Source: Lutraria lutraria | Lineage: Eukaryota; Mollusca; Bivalvia; Venerida; Mactridae | Reading direction: 5' to 3' | DNA: 64,000 nt | Assembly (NCBI GenBank): GCA_964023205.1 | Contig: OZ026834.1 | Span: 33,084,756-33,148,755 of the forward strand | In this document: one piece after another, positions 35,301-43,995 of the stretch | How the letters are laid out: each line of letters begins with the position of its first letter | Numbering within the stretch: position 1 is the first letter of the stretch | Notes under the pieces: generated by a model | The model's input: only the letters and a program-made list of their open reading frames with translations | Databases searched by the model: none | Told to the model about the DNA's origin: nothing | Translations under genes and position numbers: made by a program

Positions 35301-38300
35301 CACAAAACACTTGAATGATTAACAAAATGTTTGTGAGAATTTGACGAGGATAAGTAATTGCTGAACCAAAAAAACCGATGAAAGGTTTCAATGGAAACAG
35401 ATTTCTAAAGATACAATTCTACTGAAAATAATCAGTATTACTACAAAGAAATTGTATGATAACTATATAGAGAGAATACAGAATGAAATCAATTTGAAAA
35501 TATATATGAAAGAATTGTTTATGATTGATTGATAGACACGGCTAAAAACCACATCGAATATGATGCGTTTTTATATAAAAGCTCAAAAATGAGATTTTTA
35601 ATTATTTTCAAAGTGTTACCATAGCAACAAAAAGAAAGCTATCATAAATGTTTGAAGACACTTCTTGATAGTTAATTGATAGACACTGCTGAAATCCACA
35701 TTGAATATGATGCATTTTTTATGAAAACTCAAAAATGATATTTTTTCTAATTATTTCCAAAGTGTTACCATGGCAACGAAAATAAAACTTTGATAAAATG
35801 GTTAAGATATATATATATATATAACAATTGTCTGTAATTAACTGATAGACTCTGCAGAAAACCACATTGATTATGATGCGTTTTTTATAAAAACTCAAAA
35901 ATGATATTTTTTCTAATTATTTCCAAAGTGTTACCATGGCAACGAAAAGAAAACTTTGGTAAAATGGTTGAAGATATATATGGAAGAATTATTTATAATT
36001 AAATGACAGACACTACTGAAAACCACATTGAATATGATGCATTTTTTATGAAAACTCAAAAATGATATTTTTTCTAATTATTTCCAAAGTGTTACTATGG
36101 CAACGAAAAGAAAACTTTGATAAATGTTTGAAGATATATAGAAAACAATTCTTCATAGTTAAATGATAGACACTGCTGAAAATCACATTGAATATGATTT
36201 GGGTTTTTTTTATTAAAATTCAAAAATGAGTTTTTAATTATTTCCAAATTGTTACCTTGGCAACAAAAAGAAAACTTTAATAAAAATTGTCAACATCACT
36301 TTACAATACTTTTACAACAAAAAGTATCAAGTTTCATCCAAACAGTAGATGAAAAAAAGCATTTTTTCATTTTTAAGCAGAATTTTCTTCTGGTTGCCAT
36401 GGCAACGCTTTCAATGGTTGAGCTTTAAAAATCATGTTTTCTTCAATTACAATGAATGGTGAACATATAATGAGATTTTGGACAGAAATTGACACAGGGC
36501 CATTTTAGGCCCTAAGTGAACCTACCCCTTTAAAACTGTGGTTTATAATAATTGTTACTATGAGCATTAATGTTTACTGCAATCCAGAACAGTTTGAAAT
36601 GAATAATCAATTATTTCAGTTCACACGTCTTGCACAATTGAAGATATATCTGAATTGTTTTACTTTTAATAGCATCATTGACAGGTATGATTGTCTTACA
36701 TATAGTTTTATTTGTGTATTTGCATTATAGAGAGGTATGATTGTTTTGTTTGTGTTCAATTACAGTGAAGATGAAGCAAAACTTGCTGCTAGAAAATATG
36801 CTAGAATTGTACAGAAACTAGGATTCTCAGTAAGTTGATAAAAAGAAAAAGTCCATTTTTTATGCCTATTAGCAACATAATCTCCTTGCTTTACATTAAA
36901 ACTTTAGGAAATTAAATTTTGACCTAAGTTTTCTTTGAATTTTGTGGTGTCTCTGTTCTAATTAGTCTACTACTTTTAATGTCACTCCTACCCGCTGTAT
37001 TCTGGGTTCTCAATAACAGCAGGCTGCAGGCCAATTTAGCTGCTTAGAAATGTGTTTGGGCCTGTTAGGAATCTCAAAAGTTCATAAGATATTGCTAGAA
37101 AATGCCCAGATCCCCCCCCCCCCTCTAGCAGGCCTGTTAGTCTAGATTTTGGGCCTGTTGGCCACAAACTTATTGAGAACCCTGCATATTACTGAAATAT
37201 TGTTGAAAAATGGCGTTAAACCCAAATAGATAAAATTTTGTCACTCCATCAATCATATTTTTAGCTTGTTGTGTATTGAATTTATACAAACTGTGTATTC
37301 AACTTAGTCTTAGGCTAACATGAATCCGTGATACTTGATTACTTACAGACAGTTACTTGTTCTTTCAGTCAAGTTTTCAAGGACTTATTATGGCTTTCAT
37401 TAAATATTTTAAAAGTATTTATTGAATATATTTTCTGTATTCCACATAAATAAATATGTTTGCAAAATTTCCTTGAAGCAGTTGATAGGTTTCTTTTTTG
37501 TTTTATAGGCCAAGTTTAAAGACTTCAAGATTCAGAATATGGTTGGTAGCTGTGATGTGAAGTTTCCTATCAGACTTGAAGGTTTAGTGCTTACTCATGG
37601 AAAGTTCTCAAGGTTTGTAGATAATCAGTCGTTATTTACTAGAATTTGATGATATATGAATAAGAAATGGATTCCTAGAAAAAAACACATACTAAAGTCC
37701 CACCTTCCCCAAAAAGCTGTCTTCCCCGAAGGCCCCAACCCAAAACCCACCAGAGGGTCCCATCTAGAAACTGTCTGGGGTTAAAACCAGTTTTGAAGGC
37801 CCCTTTTAGGCCCAACTTCATATTAACAAACAAAACAATAGTTAAATACACCTAGTCTCATTTCATAGGTATATCGAAACAATTCCTGGTTAAATCTATC
37901 CCAGGTGTTTGATATTTTGTAAAGAAGTTGTTTTAAATAGAAATAATTCTTTGGTACATCCATCCCAAGAGTACAATATTTTTAAAGATGTTTTCAAGTT
38001 CCTCTGTTTGTTTGTTTGATTAGTCATTAGAATTTAGCATTTTAGGAAGCCGTCTTTTGGTGATCTTTTTTTTAACTGGTCAACATCCTCTCAGACAGAT
38101 CTATCATAACTTCATGTGATGTTTTACAGATATTAAAGTGAAAATACCATTTTATTTAATTACAATTTTTACTTATTCTAAAAAAAAGTGTTTTATATTT
38201 CTGTAAGTTGTCTGATAGTTTTAAATGTGTTTATTGTGTAATGTATGTACATATTATCTTATTACCTTGTGTATCCAAGTGACAGATTATAGAAGTTTAG

Positions 38301-39374
38301 CAGTGTAAATCTAATGTCTTCTGTTAAGTTATTTATAGATAAATCTATACAACTCACAGTTATTACGTGATGTTGATTGCCATAGATAAATTCAGTTGTC
38401 TATGCAGTAAGTATCTACCGGAACAAAGTCGTTCCTCTAGTCTACTTCATTGTACAGTGTCTACTTTCTGAATTCAGAGTTTGCCAACTGTATCTGTCTG
38501 ATAAAACCATTTCCCCATCATTGACGGAATTCATCAAATATGGCCAGACTTACAAACTAGACGTATTTATTTTCTTTTTGTCAATGGCATTAAAATGTGA
38601 GAATACTGTAAAGTACTGTATTTTATATTTCAGTTATGAACCAGAGTTGTTTCCGGGTCTCATATATAGAATGATGAAGCCTCGGATTGTATTGTTGATA
38701 TTTGTCTCAGGAAAAGTTGTGCTTACAGGTAATTTGGAATGTATTTTATAATCATTTTCTCTAAATATTTATCTTTTATCTGTCAGTGTTTGAGGCGTAA
38801 GTGCTGGAAGTGCTAGGCAAGAGTTTACAAGTTTCCACTAGTTGTTATACGTCTGTTCTATGTGTCATTTTTTATGCCCCCGCCATTTGAAATGGCGAAA
38901 GGGAATAAAGTTTTACCCTTGTCGGTCTGTTCAAATTTTGGTTTCCAAGGGATATCACCAGAAAATTTTCATGGATTGGTTCCATATTTTACATGAAGGT
39001 GAATGATAATAAAATACAGGCCATGTTCCATTTCCGTTAAAATCCAAACATTTCACTGGAGTTATGGCCCCTTTTTGACTTAGCGCACAATGGGGGCATT
39101 TGTGTCCTCTGGATACATCACAGTTCTGTATATATTTTATGCCCATGTTGGTTCATTTTTACCATAACTTAGGGTCTGTCATGCACAACATCATGTCAGT
39201 TGCTTAAAGTTCAAGGTAGCAAGATCAGCTGACATGACATGCGTCTAGGTTTTAGTTAGAAGATTAATCAATCTTATATTCTCTTATCTACTTCCAGGTG
39301 CCAAAGTAAGAGAAGAAATCTATGAAGCTTTTGAAAATATTTATCCAATTCTAAAAGGCTTCAAAAAACAATAG
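20331..39374 (+). CDS. TBP: TATA-binding protein, seven exons
   Basis: Exons 20331-20378, 21805-21968, 22377-22556, 36766-36829, 37509-37612, 38634-38728 and 39298-39374 join in phase to 243 residues. TBP binds the TATA box minor groove and nucleates Pol I, II and III initiation complexes. The N-terminus (about 1-70) is short, Pro/Ser/Thr-rich ([24 protein letters not shown]) and has no polyglutamine tract. The C-terminal saddle is complete, with two repeats: [20 protein letters not shown] ... [13 protein letters not shown] and [20 protein letters not shown] ... [12 protein letters not shown], ending [11 protein letters not shown]-contact residues of both repeats look intact. All junctions are GT/AG. 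Intron 3 is 14.2 kb and hosts another gene, an orphan exon and many repeats. Several in-phase junctions plus near-complete family identity make this the surest call in the window. Confidence 0.98.
20886..21307. mobile_element. miniature element with about 48-bp inverted ends
   Basis: Left end AGGCCTAAATTAAAAATATG then TTTGCCCTTTACCGACCC; right end GGGTCGGTCAGTAAAGGGC then TTAATTTTAATTTAAGCCT. The ends are imperfect reverse complements. It lies in TBP intron 1. No coding capacity. Confidence 0.7.
21510..21660. repeat. CACTAGCC / CTAGTCCA repeat
   Basis: AAGCACTAGCCTGAAC at the left and GGACTAGTGGGTTAGTG at the right give inverted-looking ends around a 130-base body in TBP intron 1. Probably another hAT-like miniature element, by comparison with the GCACTGGAC element at 27094. 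Confidence 0.4.
22777..22818 (+). repeat. left 42-bp inverted repeat in TBP intron 3
   Basis: This 42-base segment (starting AAAGGGGTAGGTTCACTTAG) is the exact reverse complement of 36490-36531. Beyond it the two flanks diverge, though an X-box-like palindrome lies about 130 bases inside each end (22911 and 36396). See findings. Confidence 0.85.
24277..24345. repeat. hairpin with 23-bp perfect arms
   Basis: TTGTCAACTTGAGGAAATAC at 24277 reappears as its reverse complement ending at 24345, separated by a 23-base GC-richer loop (CCCCGGCTTCGCCTCG). It lies in TBP intron 3, about 80 bases after a C14 run at about 24187. Confidence 0.75.
25425..25629 (+). pseudogene. orphan YRDC/Sua5-like exon in TBP intron 3
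   Basis: The open stretch is bounded by TTTTGTTTTAG| and ACAA|GTAAGT, a proper exon. It encodes a fragment of the YRDC/Sua5 fold, which makes threonylcarbamoyl-AMP for the t6A modification of tRNAs. Diagnostic pieces are [14 protein letters not shown] and the segment [15 protein letters not shown]. The middle ([10 protein letters not shown]) does not look like the family, whereas the +1 frame there reads SQNTEG, closer to what I recall, so one base has probably been lost and the frame later restored. I found no following exons (the LPGPVT and TSAN motif regions) in the intron. Most likely a transposed or duplicated, decaying fragment, though a divergent nested gene with exons I missed is possible. 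Confidence 0.65.
25672..25770 (+). repeat. ATGCCCCC repeat, partial
   Basis: Begins TTATGCCCCCTCCATTTTGC and includes GGTGTAACCCCTGTCTGTCC, similar to 38874-39100. Confidence 0.5.
26103..26275. mobile_element. hAT-like miniature element, copy 1
   Basis: AGGGTTCTCAATAA (26103-26116) and its reverse complement (26262-26275) bound a 173-base body that closely matches 37003-37183. The CAGGG-type end resembles hAT elements. An 8-bp target duplication could not be confirmed. Confidence 0.75.
26608..26810. mobile_element. hAT-like miniature element, CAGGGCCCTCA ends
   Basis: CAGGGCCCTCATTTG at the left and CCTGAGGGCCCCTG at the right form short imperfect inverted ends around a 200-base non-coding body in TBP intron 3. 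Confidence 0.55.
27037..27683. mobile_element. TTAA-flanked miniature element, nested
   Basis: Ends AGCCCCATTAGC and GCTAATGGGGCT are perfect 12-base inverted repeats, with TTAA on both sides (27033-27036, 27684-27687). Inside, about 27094-27357 starts GCACTGGACATTTGGTCCAG and ends GGTCCAAGGTCTGGTGC, so a second, hAT-like element appears to have inserted into the first. Confidence 0.75.
27690..27940 (+). repeat. internally repeated bivalve-type repeat
   Basis: Two near-copies of ACCTTTTTCAAAT...GGGGTCACTTGATTTATATAGGCT lie at about 27693 and 27860. The phrase is typical of interspersed repeats I associate with bivalve genomes. No coding meaning. Confidence 0.5.
27941..30046. other. TBP intron 3, no gene seen
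   Basis: About 2.1 kb of AT-rich intron. Short frames exist but none shows a domain. A repeat-like stretch around 28400-28850 (GTGCTAACCAGTAGATAACATTC, also echoed at 25970) suggests remnants of one further dispersed repeat. Confidence 0.4.
30047..32092 (+). CDS. DDE transposase-derived protein with zinc-binding N-terminus and SWIM zinc finger
   Basis: An uninterrupted 681-residue frame inside TBP intron 3, same strand. Cys pairs C6/C9 and C44/C47, then C98/C101 with C133/C134/H137, suggest two N-terminal zinc-binding modules. Residues 232-270 look like the helix-turn-helix that precedes DDE_Tnp_4-type nuclease domains. The DDE triad is visible: VLDGTY (D314), VVDRGF (D397) and RWVVES (E446), a Harbinger/IS5-like arrangement. 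The C-terminus holds a SWIM finger, CKC then CSH (C617, C619, C629, H631). A splice-acceptor-like GAATTCAG lies two bases before the ATG, so an upstream exon may exist. All catalytic residues and the full frame are kept, so it is either a recent transposon or a gene under selection. The SWIM fusion favours a host-gene-like lineage. No own terminal repeats seen immediately around it. Confidence 0.8.
   Translation: MAPVKCILCAKKLRIHQRRPVNKRISKYLQKCFLLDSSHTDFICGKCSRPAYDTTEYLNVYNLSSSNAVFKQNTLNSSFSPPSVRLNFDSVSRSHAYCFICKRPGPKLINIPLKLRTDTFIHHNVLITSSSRCCPVHLNSSLDQFNNDVYPNLKTIDFALVNRKTITDLLTEVRHIALNSTQQCISFDNIDAFSDTDLCNLTYLNKEQFLDLFNYMRPHLKNTSSRSSVTSLGLFLFKLRSGISNKLLSTLFKLSKSSIRRAVHSVRIVLMSSFVPFNLGFQHINREQVINEHTRTLAQSLLAENNEQVILVLDGTYIYIQKSNNFHFQRRSYSFHKGRPLVKPMVIVSTSGYFISVLGPYFADSKNNDSSILNHILLNNIEEIKTWVNPNDVFVVDRGFRDSLKLLEDLGIKAEIPAFLPRGQNQLTTEDANTSRLVTKVRWVVESANSRIKRWKYLDHVLPTNQVPFIGHYVKIICAISNKYFKDLNNTSNCTADDMMANVMLNRVNKTNDLKEFVIENALDRRCVTKWINIEDNSSIDFPVLDDQTLRLLTLGTYQLKLSSNYIQEYLGSDCDFQMYCENIGLIRVKLQSRHISSKSYYVWIQYDSDHVIAWYCKCKAGARTVGTCSHVAAVLWYLGQTMYMGNERYGVKDWSQFLQDAAAIPESIDMSDSDESVPEE
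32176..32553. mobile_element. TTAA-flanked miniature element (piggyBac-like), copy B
   Basis: Ends AGTCCATTAGC and GCTTATGGGACT with TTAA on both sides (32172-32175, 32554-32557). Same family as 15490-15852 in reverse orientation. It starts 84 bases after the stop codon of the DDE-SWIM gene, probably within its 3' UTR. Confidence 0.8.
32727..32977 (-). mobile_element. tRNA-derived SINE, second copy
   Basis: On the minus strand it reads a Ser/Leu-type tRNA head (GAGTGGTTAAGGTTGCTGAC, GTGGGTTCGAGCCCCGCTAC), the same body as 16645-16889 (AGTCTAGTACTGGTTCTTCC) and a CAAACAAAC tail. The B box here is closer to consensus than in the other copy. Confidence 0.8.
33517..33540 (+). repeat. TA/TG microsatellite
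   Basis: A run of TATATATATA followed by TGTGTGTGCGTG in TBP intron 3. Confidence 0.8.
34180..34690 (+). repeat. dispersed repeat remnants
   Basis: Stretches such as GGTCAAGGTCACAGGGTCAT and TTACGGAATTATGACCCTTT are typical of long interspersed repeats I associate with bivalves. Two related halves (34310 and 34450) suggest internal duplication. Confidence 0.4.
35521..36300 (+). repeat. satellite-like tandem array, about 147-166 bp units
   Basis: At least five diverged units (GATAGACAC-type starts at 35531, 35678, 35844, 36005, 36165) share CACATTGAATATGATGCATT, AACTCAAAAATGATATTTTT and a palindrome GTTACCATGGCAAC. The palindrome matches the RFX X-box consensus GTNRCCNNRGYAAC in most units. 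The array lies in TBP intron 3, just inside the right 42-bp inverted repeat. Confidence 0.85.
36490..36531 (-). repeat. right 42-bp inverted repeat in TBP intron 3
   Basis: Exact reverse complement of 22777-22818 (outer end on this strand CCTACCCCTTT). It lies 234 bases before TBP exon 4. See findings. Confidence 0.85.
37003..37183. mobile_element. hAT-like miniature element, copy 2
   Basis: TGGGTTCTCAATAA and the matching TTATTGAGAACCCT bound a 181-base body nearly identical to 26103-26275, in the same orientation. It lies in TBP intron 4. A C12 run interrupts the middle. Confidence 0.75.
38874..39100. mobile_element. ATGCCCCC/GGGGGCAT-ended repeat
   Basis: TATGCCCCCGCC at the left and GGGGGCATTTG at the right form short inverted ends. 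The body holds GGAGTTATGGCCCCTTTTTG. It lies in TBP intron 6. Similar sequence occurs at 25672 and 41023-41230. Confidence 0.55.
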
Positions 39375-39814
39375 CATATGCCCAAATCCTGTGTATATAG
39401 TGTACATATTTGTATGTGTGTAAATATATGAGATAAACGTTGATGTTACATACTGGTGTTTATGATGAGGATAAATGTTGCCATTAACATGATGTGTTGA
39501 TCAAAGAAAAATACAACAATGCTGTACATAATGTGTATTATGTGTTGATAAATGTATGTGATGTACCTGACCAGTTGAAAAGAATGCTTTGATCATTGTG
39601 TCTAAGAGATTATAATGTTTTACATTTTATTGTGTAAGGAATGTGTAAAAAATCAAAGTTTGTATGTGTTGATTTTACTACAGATAATTTTTTTCTCTTT
39701 ACATCTGACAATTATTTTTTGATCAATTAGAGTATGGCTTTGCAAAATCTTAGCTATCATTGTAATCTGATTAAAATAATATGGAGCAAGAAGCTTATAC
39801 ACTCATTGATGGTG

Positions 39815-39820
39815 AATAAA
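39815..39820 (+). terminator. TBP polyadenylation signal candidate
   Basis: AATAAA 440 bases after the TBP stop codon. Another AATAAA occurs near 40937, so a longer 3' UTR is possible. Confidence 0.4.
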
Positions 39821-42800
39821 CATTTAGGGTAGGAAATAAGATTAAAATAACATGTTAATTAAACAGAGCTTTGAAACAGTATTTAAGTAATTTTGATATG
39901 TTTATCATAACTGTGTATAATTTTGTGCATATTTTTAGCTTGGCTGTTTTCGAGGAAAAGGTCAGGCTATTGTGATCGTTGCTTAGCCTGCGTCTGTGCA
40001 AAAACTTAAATGTAGCTCATAACTCAACAACTGTAAGAGGTAGCAACATGAAACTTCATAAGTGGATAGATCTCACTGAGGCGGTGAACAGACGAGTGCT
40101 GGCACTGCTTACAGCGCTCTTGTTAAGTCCTATGTTATCACCAGGTATATTTATGATGTTTTTTATTCCAATTTATCTATTTTAATGAATGCTTGTTTTT
40201 TAGGCATAAAAAGTTTCTGTTTTCCACTAACCTGACCAACCCTTACTTTTTCTGCTATTCAAACTCAGGTTTTTTCTTCGGTCTTGGTCAAATTTTGTCT
40301 TGCTGATATTTTCATTTATATATGAAATATATCTCCATGCTCAAAAAAATGTATTAGAGTTCTGCTGATGCTGACTTAATGACCCGATGTTTTTTTGAGA
40401 TGTTGGCAGAAATATGGTGTTGATTTTTCCTTGATTAATTTAGGACCACCAACATACTGTGTATACCTAGAGTTACCTACCTTTGTCCATAAGTGAGGCT
40501 TGACAAATGTAAGCTTTTATTACTAATCTTGAAAAATCATAGGACTACTTAAAATATCAGTACAGTAGAAATGTCATCTTTAGATGAATCAAAATTTCAT
40601 TTATTCACGAAAACTGAAGATTTATCCACATTTTTGTGTACCTAGTAATAATTTCAGTGGTCTGTCAAATTTTAGTCCATTCTCTCTGTTGACCAACGAA
40701 GCTTGTTTATTTACTGATAAAAATGCAGATAAACAAATAGGTCAATCCATTCATTCATTCTTTCTAATACCTGGTTACCGTTTAAATTTCATTTCCTTAT
40801 CATAATATGAAGTACTTGTATATATTTACTCATGACAATGTTTGTGTATTGTTCATACAGCTTGTCATTATCTTCCTTCATTTGTAAACACTGACCTTAT
40901 TCTGTTATTTCATATTGATGTTATGCTAATTTTGTAATAAATAAGACAATATGACAATATATGTTAGTTTGACTTGTTTTGTCTTCCTGTGTTCTTATAC
41001 TGTACAATTATCAACATTGTTATATCCCCATTCAAAGAAATGGGGGTATATTGCTTTGCACATGTTGGTCCGTCCGTCTGTCCGTAACTATACCTTGCCC
41101 AGGCAATAATTAGAGAGCTAACTGGCCTAAGCTCCTCAGATTGGGTTTAGAGGTTGGTCATCACATGTAGATGACCCCTGTTGATTTTGAGGTCAAGGTC
41201 ATACTATCCAGTTGACCTTTTGGGGGCATCGGTGTTTCACAAACACTTCTTTTTTAGTGGTTGACATCCTGATAATTGTATTAACTTGCTGTTAGATACA
41301 ATGAGTATGATTTTTATGAAATTCAATTTCAACTTATTGCATTTTTTGAGAAAAGGGAAATCACTTTGTTCCTGTCACAATATATTATTTCTCAAACCTG
41401 TAACCTGATATGTTTTCATATAAAAAAAAGATTCAATAATAGTGTCTGAAAGGCTGAAGTAGTTACAGTGTATGAACTTATATTGAATTGACAAAAAGGT
41501 CTATCTGCTACTGCTCATCTTAAGTAAAATGCTTAAAATGTAAATATTTTGTTTACTTATTAATATTTATGGTCAAATTTAGCTGTGTCTACCTGATTAT
41601 TTGGTGTAAATGCCACCATCTCTTGACCCATCAGGTCATTTTGCCTAAATTCCACAGAGTAGTCTGTGATAGGTTGTTTATGATACTGTCATTAAGTTAT
41701 AATTGTCATGGTTATGGCTGTTTTATTATAGCCCAGATAAACAAATATTATGCTCTCAACTTCTTAAGCTGTCTGGGATAGTTCTGTTGTTGCTGAACAT
41801 TAGGTCACTAATTTGAGACCTGGATGGGGTATATGATTCTGTGCTACAGTTTATTTAAGGGTATTACATCCAAAGATAGTTGTCTCCTACTTTTTATTCA
41901 TGCTTTATGTTAGTACTAGTTGATAACTGAAGACACTGGTTTGGTAAACTTTCTATCTGTCTTAAACTACATAATTTTTTTATTTTTTTATTTTTTTTGT
42001 CTGCACACAATTGTATAAATATTGGTTAATTTTAACATCTGGGTTAAATTGGAAGTTGGGTTAAAACTTGAGTTAAATGTATACAACTTTGGATAAATTT
42101 GATAAGAAATTAGTTGTGGCAAAATTTAACCTACATGTAAGTGTCTGATATTGGTTAAGAAGTGGTCAAGATCCTCTGAGTTAGTCTGTTTACTCGTCTG
42201 AATTGTTGAGGTCATCCAATAAGTTTGACTCAACAAGGGCAGCCAACTTGATTCTGGTTAACTTTTGGTTAACTGTTTAACCAAACCTCAAATTTGACCA
42301 ATAGGTTAAATTTACCATTGATTATACAATTGGATGCTGATGTTAAACTCAATATGGACATACATGTATATACATAGAAATGTATTTGATGATGTACATG
42401 TTGTTATATGATAAATTACAATCAACACAATAAAAATAATACAAGGGGAACAACTCTATTTCATGGAGTAAAGTATGATGGACTCTGGAAATCTGGAACT
42501 GATGTTGTCTGTCCTGTAAAGTTTGAGCCAATGAGAGTCCACTGTACTTAATCTTGATTTTGTGGGAAAGATTTCAACAGTCTGTATTTGACTTGTACAC
42601 ATGCAAGTTGAATATTGTAATAGTCAATTATATTAAGCATTGCATGGAAAAGCTGATTGAGGCTTAAAAGTTAAAAAACTTGACCTTAAATCATTGGAAT
42701 TTAAGGATTTTAATAATATCACAGTTAGTACTGGACACATCTTTAATAAAAATGAGCATGGTGACCAGAAAGGATGGACATATACTTGTAATAAGAAAAC

Positions 42801-43487
42801 CGCTATCTTCTATTGATTTTACCACAGTTTGTTTGGGTGATAAAAACCAGTTAACAATGAATACTACAACTATTGACATTTAGTGCTTGCCACATAATAT
42901 GTGATAAATAAATGTAGCTTCAAGCACTGCTTGTGCAGTTCCGTAAAAATGTCTATTGTTTTAGACATTCCTTTCTGCCATACCTCCTGGGCAGTTCAGT
43001 CATTAACGCAGTTATCACCATTCCCCCTATACATGAACTAGCATGAAGATGGTCATATTATTTCAAACCTGACAAGCTGCAGTGAATAACTTGTAAATGA
43101 GTTGTCCTAGGTGTGCTAATGAAACATTTGTACATAGTGTACCTATAAAATTTTCCTGATAATCACTTAGATATAAGGCCGAAACTACCCGGTGGTAATT
43201 TACATGTTTGTTCATGCAGCTGTACCCTGTGAAATAGTTCTTCATACACTGTTCGTGAAGTATGCAAGAATAGTTCAAGAAAAACTCATGTTTTCATGAA
43301 CTCTATTGGAAGAGGTAACATTTGGAACATAATGAATTTTCTTCCAGTAAACTGATCCATGATGGAAAATCTTAAGGCATAATTTTTCTCTTATTACCCA
43401 TCCTACCCAAATTTTTCTTCCCCAACCGTAGACTTTTTTATTAGGCCCAAGGAATGAAACATCCATTTTCTTACTTTTTTTACCGTT
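39821..43487. other. intergenic repeats, no gene seen
   Basis: No coding exon recognised. About 41023-41230 is an interspersed repeat starting ATATCCCCATTC with a hairpin (CCCCATT...AATGGGG), then GGTCCGTCCGTCTGTCCGTA, GATGACCCCTGTTGATTTTG and GGTCAAGGTCATA, a combination I associate with bivalve genomes. The rest is AT-rich with several short frames lacking any domain. Confidence 0.45.
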
Positions 43488-43995
43488 CCACACACTTTAA
43501 AAAAAATCCCTTACCCTATTTTTACCTTACCAGAAACAAACAATTGTTTAGGCCTTACCAATATTATAAAAACTAAGAAGTAATTTATGTATACAATTTA
43601 TTGAACAAAGAGTACCACACACTTTAAAAATAAATCCCTTACCCTATTTTTACCTTACCAGAAACAAACAATTGTTTAGGCCTTACCAATATCATAAAAA
43701 CTAAGAAGTCATTTATGTATACAATTTATTGAACAAAGAGTACCACACACTTTAAAAAAAATCCCTTACCCTTTTTTTACCTTACCAGAAACAAACAATT
43801 GTTTAGGCCTTACCAATATCATAAAAACTAAGAAGTCATTTATGTATACAATTTATTGAACAAAGAGTACCACACACTTTAAAAAAAATCCCTTACCCTT
43901 TTTTTACCTTACCAGAAACAAACAATTGTTTAGGCCTTACCAATATCATAAAAACTAAGAAGTAATTTATGTATACAATTTATTGAACAAAGAGT
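43488..43995. repeat. four-copy 127-bp tandem array
   Basis: Units start at 43488, 43615, 43743 and 43870 with CCACACACTTTAAAAA and contain CCAGAAACAAACAATTGTTT then AGGCCTTACCAAT. The units are nearly identical, so the amplification is recent. The unit is part of the dispersed GGCCTTA family, whose non-repeated left part lies at about 43380-43487. Confidence 0.9.

Noticed and set aside
22777..36531. Calling the whole intron block a proven transposon
   Set aside because: No target-site duplication is visible at the outer edges and no empty site can be examined, so it is given only as a hypothesis.
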